This document shows, one piece after another, positions 1-8,898 of a DNA stretch of 64,000 nt. Where the stretch lies: NCBI RefSeq assembly GCF_041262165.1, contig NZ_JBGCBY010000002.1:310001-374000 (forward strand), given 5' to 3'. The notes under the pieces are model-generated. The model had not been told where the DNA came from and did not search any database. It saw nothing but the letters and a program-made list of their open reading frames with translations. Origin of the DNA: Streptacidiphilus sp041262165. Lineage in GTDB: Bacteria > Actinomycetota > Actinomycetes > Streptomycetales > Streptomycetaceae. The position numbers were made by a program, and so were the translations under genes. How positions within the stretch are numbered: the first letter of the stretch is position 1; every line of letters starts with the position of its first letter.

Positions 1-569
1 GAACCCGCCGCGTTCACCGCGACCAGCGCGGCGACGGTCACACCCGACTCCAGCACCGTGCTCGCCGTCCCGATGCCGCCCTTCAACCCGCCGGCGACCG
101 CGCCCGTCCCGGCACCCACGCAGCCCTGCGGCACCGGCGCTCCCTGAGCGGTGTCGGCGGCGGCCGCGACCGCCTCCCGGCCCATGGCCGCGTCGGGACG
201 CGCCCGCCAGTCACCGCCCCGCCCGAGGTCGAACAGCGCTGCCGCCGGAACGACCGGGACCACCTGGTCCGGATCAGGACCCACCCGGAAGCCCCGCCCC
301 TGCTCCTCCAGCCAGGCCGCCACCCCGCCCGCGGAGTCCAGGCCGAAGGCACTGCCGCCGGTCAGTACGACGGCGTCGATCCGCTGCACCAGGTTCCGCG
401 GGTCCAACGCGTCGGTCTCCCTCGTCCCGGGCCCGCCGCCGCGCACATCCACCGCGGCGACCATCCCACCGTCAGGTGCGAGCACCACCGTCACTCCGGA
501 CAGCCAGCCCTCGCCGACCCGCTGCGCATGGCCGACCCGCAACCCGATCACATCCGTCAACCCGTTCAC
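1..569 (-). CDS. P1-family (DmpA-like) peptidase, 3' end missing
   Basis: This is the first 189 residues of an L-aminopeptidase/D-esterase-like protein (peptidase family S58, DmpA type). Its C-terminus lies beyond the window edge. The reading frame begins NGLTDVIGLRVGH and contains the family's GGSAFGLDSAGG stretch (around residues 70-80) and an Ala/Gly-rich segment ending GGLKGGIGTAS. DmpA relatives are made as one chain that cleaves itself before a Ser or Thr nucleophile; that site is expected downstream of what is visible. I chose the GTG at 569 because GGAG lies just upstream, although the spacing is short. The gene is transcribed away from the ABC exporter operon. The family is clear, the substrate unknown. 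Confidence 0.82.
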   Translation of the reverse strand, partial: MNGLTDVIGLRVGHAQRVGEGWLSGVTVVLAPDGGMVAAVDVRGGGPGTRETDALDPRNLVQRIDAVVLTGGSAFGLDSAGGVAAWLEEQGRGFRVGPDPDQVVPVVPAAALFDLGRGGDWRARPDAAMGREAVAAAADTAQGAPVPQGCVGAGTGAVAGGLKGGIGTASTVLESGVTVAALVAVNAAG

Positions 570-643
570 CGCTCCACCATCGCACCTCGGCGGTCCCCCA
601 ACGCAGCCGAGGGTCGGCCCCAGCGCGTGGGCGGCGCGCAGCC

Positions 644-657
644 ATGACATTTGTCAT
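644..657. promoter_or_regulatory. Palindrome ATGACA-TT-TGTCAT upstream of exporter operon
   Basis: Two perfect 6-bp arms flank a 2-bp centre, ending 57 bases before the ATG at 715. The form fits the binding site of a NarL/DesR-type dimer, and such a regulator is encoded by the last gene of this operon. Autoregulation is inferred, not shown. Confidence 0.45.
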
Positions 658-714
658 CACTGCTGGTGACGGTCGGCACGCCCCGGGGCGGCCCCGGGGC
701 CGGAGGCTGGGTGC

Positions 715-1734
715 ATGGACAACGCGGAGAACGTGATCGAGGCGGCCGGGGTGCGGCGCCGGTACAGGGGCGGCTTCGAGGCCGTACGGGGAGTGTCGTT
801 CGAAGTGGCGCGCGGCGAGCTGTTCGCGCTGCTGGGGACCAACGGGGCCGGGAAGACCTCCACGGTTGAGTTGTTGGAGGGGCTGGCTTGGCCGAGCGAC
901 GGCACCGTCCGGGTGCTCGGGTGCGACCCGTTCACCGAGCGGTCCCGGGTTCGGCCGAGGATCGGGGTGATGCTCCAGGAGGGCGGATTCCCGGCGGACC
1001 TGACGGTGGCGGAGACGGCGCGGATGTGGGCCGGGTGCGTCAGCGGAGCCCGGCCGGAGCGGGAGTCGCTCGGCCTGGCGGGGCTGGCGGACCGGAGCGG
1101 CGTGCGGGTCAAGCAGCTGTCCGGCGGCGAGCGGCGCCGACTGGACCTGGCGCTCGCACTGCTGGGCCGACCGGAGGTGCTGTTCCTGGACGAGCCGACG
1201 ACCGGGCAGGACGCGGAAGGGCGGCGCGACACCTGGGAACTGGTGCGGGAACTCCGGGGCGAGGGCACGACCGTACTGCTGACCACCCACTACCTGCAGG
1301 AGGCGGAGGAACTCGCCGACCGGCTGGCCATCCTGCACGAGGGTCGCATCGTCGCTTCCGGCACGCCGTCGGAGGTGACCGGCGCGCGCCCGGCCCGGAT
1401 CACCTTCGGCCTGCCGGAGGGCTGGCACCCCGGCGATCTGCCGCCGCTTCCGCAGCTCGGCGTGCTGGGGTACGAGGTGCACGACCGGCGTGTGGTGCTG
1501 CACACCGACCGGCTCCAGCACTCCCTCACGGCGCTGCTGCGCTGGGCGGAGGAGCGGAGCGTCCCGCTGGACCGGCTGGACGCGCGGACGGCGTCGCTCG
1601 AGGAGGCGTTTCTGGCGATCGCAGGCGACGCGGGGCGCGCGGGGTTCGACACAGGCACGGCATTCGGCACAGGCACGGCTTTTGACGCAGGCACGGCGTT
1701 CGATGCCGCCACGACGGACGGGGTGGCACGATGA
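715..1734 (+). CDS. ABC exporter ATP-binding protein (DrrA-like)
   Basis: This is a 339-residue nucleotide-binding subunit of an ABC-2 exporter of the drug-resistance/antibiotic type. The Walker A GTNGAGKT is at residues 41-48, the signature is LSGGE, and Walker B (VLFLDEP) is followed by a switch His in TTHYLQEA. The C-terminal 110 residues form the extension usual for DrrA-type subunits. The last 20 or so residues (FDTGTAFGTGTAFDAG) are a short repetitive tail. The start is supported by GGAGG eight bases upstream. It overlaps the permease gene by four bases (ATGA), so the two are translationally coupled. The cargo cannot be told from sequence; lipid-like drugs or cell-wall antibiotics are usual for this type. 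Confidence 0.92.
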   Translation: MDNAENVIEAAGVRRRYRGGFEAVRGVSFEVARGELFALLGTNGAGKTSTVELLEGLAWPSDGTVRVLGCDPFTERSRVRPRIGVMLQEGGFPADLTVAETARMWAGCVSGARPERESLGLAGLADRSGVRVKQLSGGERRRLDLALALLGRPEVLFLDEPTTGQDAEGRRDTWELVRELRGEGTTVLLTTHYLQEAEELADRLAILHEGRIVASGTPSEVTGARPARITFGLPEGWHPGDLPPLPQLGVLGYEVHDRRVVLHTDRLQHSLTALLRWAEERSVPLDRLDARTASLEEAFLAIAGDAGRAGFDTGTAFGTGTAFDAGTAFDAATTDGVAR

Positions 1735-2513
1735 CGGCGGCGAGGACCACCGCGGCAGGCCGGGTGAGGGCGCTCGGGCGGGCCGAGCTGACGCTGCTGC
1801 TGCGCAACCGTACAGCGCTGGCCATCGCGCTGCTGCTGCCGGTCGGCACGGTGGCGGCACTGCGTCCGACGATGGCTCAGTTCGGCACCGGAGCAGCGGC
1901 GGTGGGCGCCGACCTGCAGTCGATCAGCGGCGGCATCGGCCTCATCCTGCTCTACGTCGTCTACTACAACCTGGTCACCGCCTATGTGGCGCGCCGTGAG
2001 GAGCTGGTGCTGAAGCGGCTGCGCACCGGAGAGCCGACGGATCCTGAGATCCTGGCTGGTACGGCCCTCCCGGCGGTCGCCGTGGCGCTGGCACAGTGCG
2101 TGGCGCTGATCGTGGCCGGCTCCGCGCGGCTGGGCCTGGACCTCCCGCACCGACCGGAGCTGCTGATCGGGGGGCTGGCGCTGGGCATCGTGCTGTTCGC
2201 CGCGCTCGCCGCCGCGTCCACGGTCTTCACCCGCAACGTGGAACTGGCCCAGCTCACGACTGCGCCGGTGCTGCTCGTCTCGGCGATGGGCTCGGGAATC
2301 CTGATCCCGCTGCAGTCGATGCCGCACCTGGTGGGCGAGGTGTGCCGGTGGCTCCCGCTGACCCCAGTGGTGGAGCTCATACGGGCCGGCTGGCTGGGCG
2401 GCTCCCTGGCCGCGCCCCTGGAGGTGCTGCGGGCGCTGGGCACCGCACTGGCCTGGACGCTGTTCGCGGTGTTTGCTGTACACCGTTGGTTCCGCTGGGA
2501 ACCGCGCCGCTGA
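1731..2513 (+). CDS. ABC-2 type exporter permease
   Basis: This 260-residue membrane protein has about six hydrophobic helices and belongs to the ABC-2 (DrrB-like) permease family. It should form the membrane channel for the ATPase encoded just before it. The N-terminal cytoplasmic stretch contains ALGRAELTLLLRNR, the amphipathic coupling segment usual at the start of such permeases. The conserved late segment SMPHLVGEVCRWLPLTPVVELIR, shortened here to its key residues PLTPVVELIR, is typical of the family. Its ATG overlaps the stop of the ATPase gene, and the histidine kinase gene starts 16 bases after its own stop, so one transcript is likely. Confidence 0.9.
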   Translation: MTAARTTAAGRVRALGRAELTLLLRNRTALAIALLLPVGTVAALRPTMAQFGTGAAAVGADLQSISGGIGLILLYVVYYNLVTAYVARREELVLKRLRTGEPTDPEILAGTALPAVAVALAQCVALIVAGSARLGLDLPHRPELLIGGLALGIVLFAALAAASTVFTRNVELAQLTTAPVLLVSAMGSGILIPLQSMPHLVGEVCRWLPLTPVVELIRAGWLGGSLAAPLEVLRALGTALAWTLFAVFAVHRWFRWEPRR

Positions 2514-2529
2514 CAACCCGGAGTGACTG

Positions 2530-3774
2530 ATGGTGAGCCTGACGGGCTGGTGGCACCGGCGGAGCGATCCCGCACGGATCGAGCTGTACACGCGGTCCTC
2601 GTTCTACTTCTTCGCCCTGTCCGAGATGGCCGTACTCGGCGGTTCGCTGGCCAGTGGGGTCACCTCGGCCGGACCGCGGCTCGGGTTGCTCGGCCTGGCG
2701 GCTGTGCACGCCGCGCTGTGCGCGGTGCTCCAGGCCAGAGGTCTTGACTGGCTTCTGGGCCGCAGGGAGCGTCCGGTCAGGCTGCTCGCCGCCGTCGCCA
2801 CGCTCTCCGTGGGCGGAGCCGCGGCCGCGCTGGCGCTGCGCTCGGGCAGCTCCCTCCTCCACGGCGTGGACGTCTCGGTGCTCGTCGTCGGCCTGTTCGC
2901 GTACGGCCTGGGGGCGATGGTCCTGGGCATCCGCGGGACCCGTCCGATGCTGTACGGCGTGCTGGGCGCGGCCGTCGGCATGGGCGCTGTCTGCGCGCTG
3001 CTGGGGCTGCCCGGCCCCACGGTCGCCGGGTTCGCCGCCGCCGTGCTCGTCGCCAGTGGCGTGATGGTGCTCACCAGCGGCTGCTCGGTGTGGCTGCTGA
3101 GCGTGGTGTGGGAGCTGGACGCCGCCCGCGAGCTGCAGTCACAGCTCGCGGTCGCGGAGGAGCGGCTGCGGTTCGGGCGGGATCTGCACGATGTGATGGG
3201 GCGGAACCTGGCGGTGATCGCGCTGAAGAGCGAACTGGCGGTGCAACTGGCCCGTCGGGGGAGGCCGGAGGCGGTGGAGCAGATGATCGAGGTGCAGCGG
3301 ATCGCCCGGGAGTCGCAGCACGAGGTGCGCGAGGTCGTCCGCGGGTACCGCAGAGCCGATCTCGCGGTCGAGCTGGCCGGGGCGCTGTCCGTGCTGCACG
3401 CGGCGGGCATCGACGGCACGGCCGAGGGGGACGACGGGAGCGCGCTGCCGCCCGAGATCCAGGCCGCCCTCGGCTGGGTCGTGCGCGAGGCGACCACCAA
3501 TGTGCTGCGGCACAGCGAGGCGCGGAGCTGCGTCATCCGGCTGAGCACAGGTCCATCGGCGGTGCTGTCGATCGACAACGACGGGGTGCCGGAGCCCGCG
3601 GGGAGCGGTATCTCCGGTTCGGGTCTGAACGGGCTGCGCGAACGGCTGGCGACGCTCGGAGGCACCCTGGACGCCGAGTCGCGGGCGGGAGCCTTCCACC
3701 TGACGGCCGGGGTGCCGCTGCCCCGGCCGGAGGTTCCCGCCACCGTCGCGCAGCAGTCGGGGCCGGTCGTATGA
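2530..3774 (+). CDS. DesK-like sensor histidine kinase
   Basis: A 414-residue membrane histidine kinase of the HisKA_3/NarX-DesK class. The N-terminal 190 residues are a string of about six hydrophobic helices with no large extracellular loop, as in DesK. It is followed by the dimerisation/phosphoacceptor box RFGRDLHDVMG with the phosphorylated His at 220, then a HATPase domain with an N-box (REATTNVLRHS) and a G-box (GSGLNGLRERL). A kinase lacking an outside sensor next to an exporter suggests sensing within the membrane, or through the transporter. Its stop overlaps the response-regulator ATG by four bases, so the pair is coupled. Confidence 0.92.
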   Translation: MVSLTGWWHRRSDPARIELYTRSSFYFFALSEMAVLGGSLASGVTSAGPRLGLLGLAAVHAALCAVLQARGLDWLLGRRERPVRLLAAVATLSVGGAAAALALRSGSSLLHGVDVSVLVVGLFAYGLGAMVLGIRGTRPMLYGVLGAAVGMGAVCALLGLPGPTVAGFAAAVLVASGVMVLTSGCSVWLLSVVWELDAARELQSQLAVAEERLRFGRDLHDVMGRNLAVIALKSELAVQLARRGRPEAVEQMIEVQRIARESQHEVREVVRGYRRADLAVELAGALSVLHAAGIDGTAEGDDGSALPPEIQAALGWVVREATTNVLRHSEARSCVIRLSTGPSAVLSIDNDGVPEPAGSGISGSGLNGLRERLATLGGTLDAESRAGAFHLTAGVPLPRPEVPATVAQQSGPVV

Positions 3775-4388
3775 GCGGACGCATCCGGGTGCTGCTGGCG
3801 GACGACGAGCACCTGATCCGCGGCGCGGTCGCCGCGCTGCTGTCGTACGAGGACGACCTGCTGGTCGTGGCCGAGGCCGCCTCCGGGCCCGAGGCGCTGG
3901 CGATGGCCAGGGCGCACCGGCCGGACGTCGCCGTGCTGGACCTGCAGATGCCCGGCGGGATGGACGGGGTGGCGGTGGCCGCCGCGCTGCGGTCCGAGCT
4001 GCCCGTTTGCCGGACGATGATCGTCACCAGTCACGGGCGGCCCGGCCATCTCAAGCGGGCCCTGGTGGCGGGGGTGCGCGGGTTTGTCCCGAAGACGGTG
4101 TCGGCGCAGCGGCTGGCCGAGATCATCCGCAGTGTTCACGCCGGAGGGCGCTATGTGGACCCGGAGCTGGCCGCCGACGCCATCAGTGCCGGGGACTCGC
4201 CGCTGACCGCGCGCGAGGCGGAGGTACTGGAGCTGGCGGCGGACGGCGCGCCGATCGCCGAGGTCGCCCGGCGCGCGTCGCTCTCCCCGGGCACCGTGCG
4301 CAACTACCTGTCCTCCGCCACGGCGAAGCTCTCCGCGGACAACCGCCACACGGCGGTGCGGATCGCCCGCGAACGGGGCTGGGTCTAG
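3771..4388 (+). CDS. NarL/DesR-type response regulator
   Basis: A 205-residue response regulator with an N-terminal receiver and a C-terminal LuxR-type helix-turn-helix. The receiver has the acidic pocket (ADDE) and the phosphoacceptor Asp57 in VLDLQMPG. The DNA-binding domain has LTAREAEVLELAADGAPIAEVA, cut here to LTAREAEVLEL, and ends with the recognition helix region SPGTVRNYLSSA. It is translationally coupled to the kinase gene and is the natural output partner of that kinase. The palindrome at 644-657 is the obvious candidate target. It closes the four-gene operon; a strong hairpin follows 130 bases later. Confidence 0.93.
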   Translation: MSGRIRVLLADDEHLIRGAVAALLSYEDDLLVVAEAASGPEALAMARAHRPDVAVLDLQMPGGMDGVAVAAALRSELPVCRTMIVTSHGRPGHLKRALVAGVRGFVPKTVSAQRLAEIIRSVHAGGRYVDPELAADAISAGDSPLTAREAEVLELAADGAPIAEVARRASLSPGTVRNYLSSATAKLSADNRHTAVRIARERGWV

Positions 4389-4943
4389 GAGGGTGCTGTC
4401 CGTGGACCTCGCTCCGACGCCGGATCAGCGAGCAGGCCTGCGGCGGCAGGCTGCGCCTCCTACGAGGTCGCCGTCCGCATCTGGCTACAGCGGTGAGCCG
4501 TGCCCCAGCTCGGACAGGCACACGCGTGGGAGGGGCCGGTCCTCGATGGACCAGCCCCTCCCACGCGTCTCCGCTGTGTCCCCCACCCGGGAACGCGGAG
4601 CGCGGTGCCGCAAGAGCTGCCGTTCCCTGCCGACCTGTGGGGGCCGACGGGGCGGGACTACGGCGTGCCTGCGGGCGATGGACACGTGGCCGGGTCAGGG
4701 CCGTCCGACGCGTCCCCTTGGGGGCGGACCGGGTCCGGGAGCCGCTCCGAACACCTACTGCCACCAAGCTCGGCTTCTCGCCGTTGACCACCACTCTGCC
4801 GAGGGAGTGTTAAGCGCGTGCTGCCGATCCGTGTCGTGGGCGTACGGATTTCACTGCACCTGTTCCATCGCCGGTGCCGCGAGGGACGATCGCACCCGGG
4901 CACGGACGCGCGCGGGCGCCGGCGGCGAGTTCGGCCTGGCTGC
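4389..4943. other. 555-base intergenic stretch
   Basis: It lies between two convergent genes. Apart from the hairpin at 4522-4568 I see no convincing gene: the open frames here lack family motifs, sensible ribosome sites and consistent codon bias. Confidence 0.6.
4522..4568 (+). terminator. Strong stem-loop behind the exporter/TCS operon
   Basis: Fifteen perfectly complementary bases (4522-4536 with 4554-4568) continue, after one mismatch, into five more pairs around a five-base loop. There is no T-tract, as is common for actinomycete terminators. Confidence 0.75.
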
Positions 4944-5705
4944 TCATGACCGGCGTGGTGCGCGGCTTGACTGCTCGTCCAGCCACTGGGCGAAGGTCTG
5001 CTTTCCCCTCGGGCCCGGTGTGGTGGGCAGCAGACCGCCTTCGGCCATCTGCCGTGCGCCGGCTCCCGGCAGTCGGACCGGCAGCACCCAGCGGTGTTGG
5101 CCGCGCACGCGCAGGAGCTGACGGGCCTGCTCGACGAGCGACTCCTCGCCGGGGCCGGCCAGCTCGGGAGCCAGACCCAGCGGTGGGCCCGAGACCAGTG
5201 CGACCAGCGCCTCGGCGACCTCGTGCACCGCGATCGGCTGGCTGAGCATCCGGGGAACCACCGCGATGGGCCCGCGGGTGCGGGCCAGGACCTGGCCGAC
5301 GAACTCGTGGAACTGGGTGGCACGCAGTACGGTCCACGGCACGGGCCCGGTACGCACCAGTTCCTCCTGGCGGCGCTTGCCCTCGTAGTAGCCGAAGTCG
5401 ACGCGGTCGCTGCCCACGATCGAGAGCACCACATGGTGGCTCACGCCCGCACGCTCCTCGGCCGTCAGCAGGTTGCGCGTGGCCGCTTCGAAGAACGTCC
5501 GTGCGACCGCGGCCCTCGTCGTGGTCACGTTGCTGACGTCGATCACCGCACCGGCCCCGACGAGTGCGGCGTCCAGTCCCGCACCCGAGACCAGGTCCAC
5601 GCCTCTCGCCCGGGACAGCACCACCGGTTCATGCCCTGCGGCGGTCAACACCCGGACCACCTGTTGCCCGGTCAACCCGGTCCCACCAGCCACTGCGACG
5701 CGCAT
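4944..5705 (-). CDS. NAD(P)H-binding NmrA/SDR-like reductase
   Basis: A 253-residue atypical short-chain dehydrogenase of the NAD(P)H-binding/NmrA-like type. The Rossmann motif VAGGTGLTGQQV sits at residues 4-15. There is a conserved IVGSDRVDFGYYEGKRRQEE region, here marked by its YYEGK, in the place of the classical YxxxK site, and a substrate-pocket segment (TVLRATQFHEF). Such proteins act as redox-sensing regulators or reduce quinone- or isoflavone-like substrates in the cytoplasm. It appears to be a single gene with its own 234-base upstream region. The role is otherwise unknown. Confidence 0.85.
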   Translation of the reverse strand: MRVAVAGGTGLTGQQVVRVLTAAGHEPVVLSRARGVDLVSGAGLDAALVGAGAVIDVSNVTTTRAAVARTFFEAATRNLLTAEERAGVSHHVVLSIVGSDRVDFGYYEGKRRQEELVRTGPVPWTVLRATQFHEFVGQVLARTRGPIAVVPRMLSQPIAVHEVAEALVALVSGPPLGLAPELAGPGEESLVEQARQLLRVRGQHRWVLPVRLPGAGARQMAEGGLLPTTPGPRGKQTFAQWLDEQSSRAPRRS

Positions 5706-5939
5706 CTGCCCAGTTCCCGTCTGTCACTGCAGGGCCACGCCGATCGCGGCCCATAGGGATGACAGGACAGGCGCAGCAAACGTGACATCCGGCCCTACCT
5801 TCCTGATTTTGATCGAGCCCTTCGTAAGGTTGGGTGACCCAGGGGTGCTGGGTGTGGCAGCACCGGCCTCTGGTCCGGCTTCTGAGAAACAGTCATGCTG
5901 TTGGGGCCGGAGGACGCCCGTGGCGTGCTGGTCATGGCG

Positions 5940-8774
5940 TCAGGCGGGCTTGAGGGCCAGCGTGAACCACACGGTCTTGCCGTCAGCGTGGGGCCGCGTG
6001 CCCCATCTGTCGGCAAGAGCTGTGACCAGGGCGAGGCCACGTCCGTTCTCGTCTTCCTGGCCCGCGGACCTTTCGCTGGGAACGGTCGGGCTGCGATCGG
6101 TCACCTCGACGGACAGTTCGGCCGCGGCGCGGCGAACCTGCAGGCCGAGCGGGCCCTGCGCATGGCGGATGGCATTGGTGAGCAGTTCGGATGCGAGCAG
6201 GCAGGCCGTCTGGACGGTGTCCGCGGGGCAGTTCCAGGGGGACAGTGTGGCGGCGACGAAGCGCCGTCCCGCGGACGCGGACCTTGGCCCCGCTGACAGT
6301 TCGACCGCGGCGCTGGACTCCGGTGCCGCAGGGACCCGGACGAGCAACAGGGTGACGTCGTCGTCGTGCGCCTCGGCGTCCGGGATCAGCGTCTTCAACA
6401 GAAGATCGGCGGTCTGGTCCAGCACCTGGGCGTCGACCACGCGGTCCGCGAGGGCGGCCTCCAGGGTGTCGGCCAGGATCTGGATGCGGCTGTCGATGTC
6501 GGAGTCGGGTGTCTCGACCAGACCGTCGGTGTAGAGAGCCAGGGTGGCGCCCGGCGGCAGCGACTGGACGGCCTGCTGATGCGGGAAGCCACCGACGCCC
6601 AGCGGCACGCTGATGGGGGAGGGCAGCGGTCGCGTCGGCTGGCGGGGGACCGCGAGCAGGGTCGGCGGATGCCCGGCCGAGCAGACGGTGACCTGGGCTG
6701 CGGCGGGATCGACGATCAGGTAGCAGCAGGTGACGAGCTGGTCGGGTAGTTCCGAGACGAAGTCGTCCAGCGCGGTCATGAGCCTGGCAGGGGACATGCC
6801 GGTCTGGGCCAGTGCGTGGGCAGCGGCCCGGAGTTGGCCCATCACCGCGGCGGCGTCCACGCCGCGGCCCATCACGTCCCCGATCAGGATGCCGATGCGC
6901 CCGGCATCGAGGGGGATCAGGTCGAACCAGTCGCCGCCCACCCCGGCCTCCTGAGCCGACGCCAGATATCGGCTGGAGGTGGGGAGGTGGGAAAGCTGCG
7001 GCGGGGTCCCCATCAGGCTGTGCTGCAGGGTCAGCGCGATGTGCCGCTGCTGCTCGTACAGGGCCTGGTGCTCCGCCTCGATCCGCCTGCGCTCGGTGAT
7101 GTCGCGGATCGCCACGGACACAAGCAGCCCGTCCTCGGTCTCCAGCGGGCTGATGCTGAGCTCGACGGGGAACTCGTGCCCATCGCGGTGCCGCGCGCGC
7201 GGATCCGATTCAGCGCCCTCGGGCGGGGTTTCGAGGCGGACGCGGTAGCAGTCGAAGTGGGCGGGGTCCTGCGGGAACGGAGGCTCGGGCAGAAGCAGGG
7301 CGAGGGGGCGGCCGATGAGGTCCTCGCGCCGGTGACCGAGGAGGTTCTCCGCCTGTGCGTTGACCATGACCACGGCGCCGGCGCCGTCCGCGATGACCGT
7401 CGCGTCGGGGGCCGCCTCCAGAAGGTCGCGGAAGCGGCGCTGCAGTCGCTCGGCCTCGCTCCGGGCGAGGACGCGGTCAGTGACGTCCAGCGCGACCCCG
7501 CACACCGCATACGGTTCGCCCGCACCGTCGATGAGCGGGAAGAGCGTGGTCAGGTAGTGGTGCGGGCCGTCCTGCTGGTGGATGACCTCTTCGTGCTGCA
7601 CGGCAGCCCGGTTCGCCAGTACGACGAGATCGGCGGTCCGCGCCGCCGCCGCGGCTTCGGGCGGTAGCAGGTCCTCGACCCGGGCACCGGCCACGCGGTC
7701 CCGGACGGCGCCGACGACGTGCTCGAAGCGGGAGTTGGCGGCCAGGTAGCGGCCGTTCAGGTCTCTGGTGAAGATGACCGCGGGCGTATGGTCCATGAAT
7801 GCCTGCAACTGCGCATACTCCCCGACCTTCCGCTCGGCCCGGGCACCCGCGTTCTCGACCCTGCGGGCGAGCGCCAGTGCGGCGAATCCGGCCACCAGCA
7901 GGGCGCAGGTCCTGGCGTAGGCGAGCAGTGCGACCCCCAGCCGGGCGCCGTACCAGCCCCTGTCCTGGCCGGTCAGCTGGACCCAACCGAGGACGGGGAT
8001 CAGAACCAGTGTCACGCCGACCATCCAGCGGCCCAGATGCCCGGTTGTGGCGGAGTTGGTCAGCAGGGCCGCCAGACCCTCGTCCGGTCGAAGCAGGAAC
8101 GTCCCGAGACCGAGCATGACCAGCGCCAGCCCGGTGCTCACGTCCATCGCCGGGGCGTCGCCGATTTGCCCCAACTGCCTTACGTGGTAGGCGAGGCCGT
8201 CCAGCCTGGCCTGACCCAGCATCAGTGTGGCCAGGGCCAGGATCTGCCCGAGGAGCAGCGCTCGTGACCCACCGGAGCGGACCGCCAGCAGCGCCGCCCC
8301 CGCCAGTAGTAAGCCCAGCGCGGTGTTCGGGGCCATCCGCCCGGCGAGGTGCGTGTCGATCCCGGTGACGTAGGCCCCGGAGCCCAGTAACGCAAGGAGC
8401 GACGCCACCGTCACGGCGGGCCAGGCGATCCGCCTGCTCACCCGGTCGGGGCGCTTCAGCACGGTCAGCAGTAACAGGCCCGCCAGCGCCACCAGTGCCA
8501 GTGCGGTACGCGGCTGCATCGCCGCGGACTGTCCTGGCACCACGGTCTGCAGCAGGTGCGCGTGCAGCAACCCGTCCAGCAGCGCCGCTCCGGCCAGGAC
8601 CAGGCTCAGCGCGGCGACCGCTCGGGCGATCACCTGAGCGACGGAAAGCACCCGCGCGTGGAAGGGCAGAGCCCACTCCGCATCGAAGTGTTCCACCTGT
8701 TTTCCGCTCTCCCGCGCTGTTCGTCGGGCCGCGTCTCCCGCCCACACCGACCGGTACCTGACGCCGCCAGGCAC
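5940..8774 (-). CDS. Membrane PAS/SpoIIE phosphatase with anti-sigma-type kinase domain
   Basis: A 944-residue regulator. The first 300 residues contain roughly eight hydrophobic helices. Two PAS domains follow (about 325-440, starting FMDHTPAVIFTRD, and about 450-565, starting LLEAAPDATVIADG). Then comes a SpoIIE/PP2C phosphatase domain (about 600-800) with the metal-site motif GGDWFD near 611, a GD at IGDVMGRG and a late DDDVTLL. The C-terminus is a Bergerat-fold ATPase of the RsbW/anti-sigma type (about 815-943) with the N-box ELLTNAIRHA. Phosphatase and kinase in one chain suggest two-way control of an STAS anti-sigma-antagonist protein. The annotated GTG start has a weak ribosome site; a GTG 26 codons later is an alternative. 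Confidence 0.87.
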   Translation of the reverse strand: MPGGVRYRSVWAGDAARRTARESGKQVEHFDAEWALPFHARVLSVAQVIARAVAALSLVLAGAALLDGLLHAHLLQTVVPGQSAAMQPRTALALVALAGLLLLTVLKRPDRVSRRIAWPAVTVASLLALLGSGAYVTGIDTHLAGRMAPNTALGLLLAGAALLAVRSGGSRALLLGQILALATLMLGQARLDGLAYHVRQLGQIGDAPAMDVSTGLALVMLGLGTFLLRPDEGLAALLTNSATTGHLGRWMVGVTLVLIPVLGWVQLTGQDRGWYGARLGVALLAYARTCALLVAGFAALALARRVENAGARAERKVGEYAQLQAFMDHTPAVIFTRDLNGRYLAANSRFEHVVGAVRDRVAGARVEDLLPPEAAAAARTADLVVLANRAAVQHEEVIHQQDGPHHYLTTLFPLIDGAGEPYAVCGVALDVTDRVLARSEAERLQRRFRDLLEAAPDATVIADGAGAVVMVNAQAENLLGHRREDLIGRPLALLLPEPPFPQDPAHFDCYRVRLETPPEGAESDPRARHRDGHEFPVELSISPLETEDGLLVSVAIRDITERRRIEAEHQALYEQQRHIALTLQHSLMGTPPQLSHLPTSSRYLASAQEAGVGGDWFDLIPLDAGRIGILIGDVMGRGVDAAAVMGQLRAAAHALAQTGMSPARLMTALDDFVSELPDQLVTCCYLIVDPAAAQVTVCSAGHPPTLLAVPRQPTRPLPSPISVPLGVGGFPHQQAVQSLPPGATLALYTDGLVETPDSDIDSRIQILADTLEAALADRVVDAQVLDQTADLLLKTLIPDAEAHDDDVTLLLVRVPAAPESSAAVELSAGPRSASAGRRFVAATLSPWNCPADTVQTACLLASELLTNAIRHAQGPLGLQVRRAAAELSVEVTDRSPTVPSERSAGQEDENGRGLALVTALADRWGTRPHADGKTVWFTLALKPA

Positions 8775-8863
8775 CCAAACCGTATACGCGTTCTCTGTAC
8801 GGCCGATGGGATATACCGAAATGCGCAGCCGCAGGCAGCGCGCCGGTCGGCCCGCCGCGGTGC

Positions 8864-8898
8864 GGTCCGGTCCGGTCCGGTTCGGTCAGGTCAGGTCA
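8864..8898. repeat. Seven tandem pentamers, (GGTCC)3 GGTTC (GGTCA)3
   Basis: A 35-bp run of seven imperfect 5-bp units ends on the stop codon of the methyltransferase gene, which reads through it in reverse. On the gene strand each GGTCA unit reads TGACC, so a stop triplet recurs in every register. Confidence 0.85.

Noticed and set aside
472..1860. Minus-strand open frame across the start of the first exporter operon
   Set aside because: It overlaps the P1 peptidase start and the ABC gene in other frames and shows no motifs.
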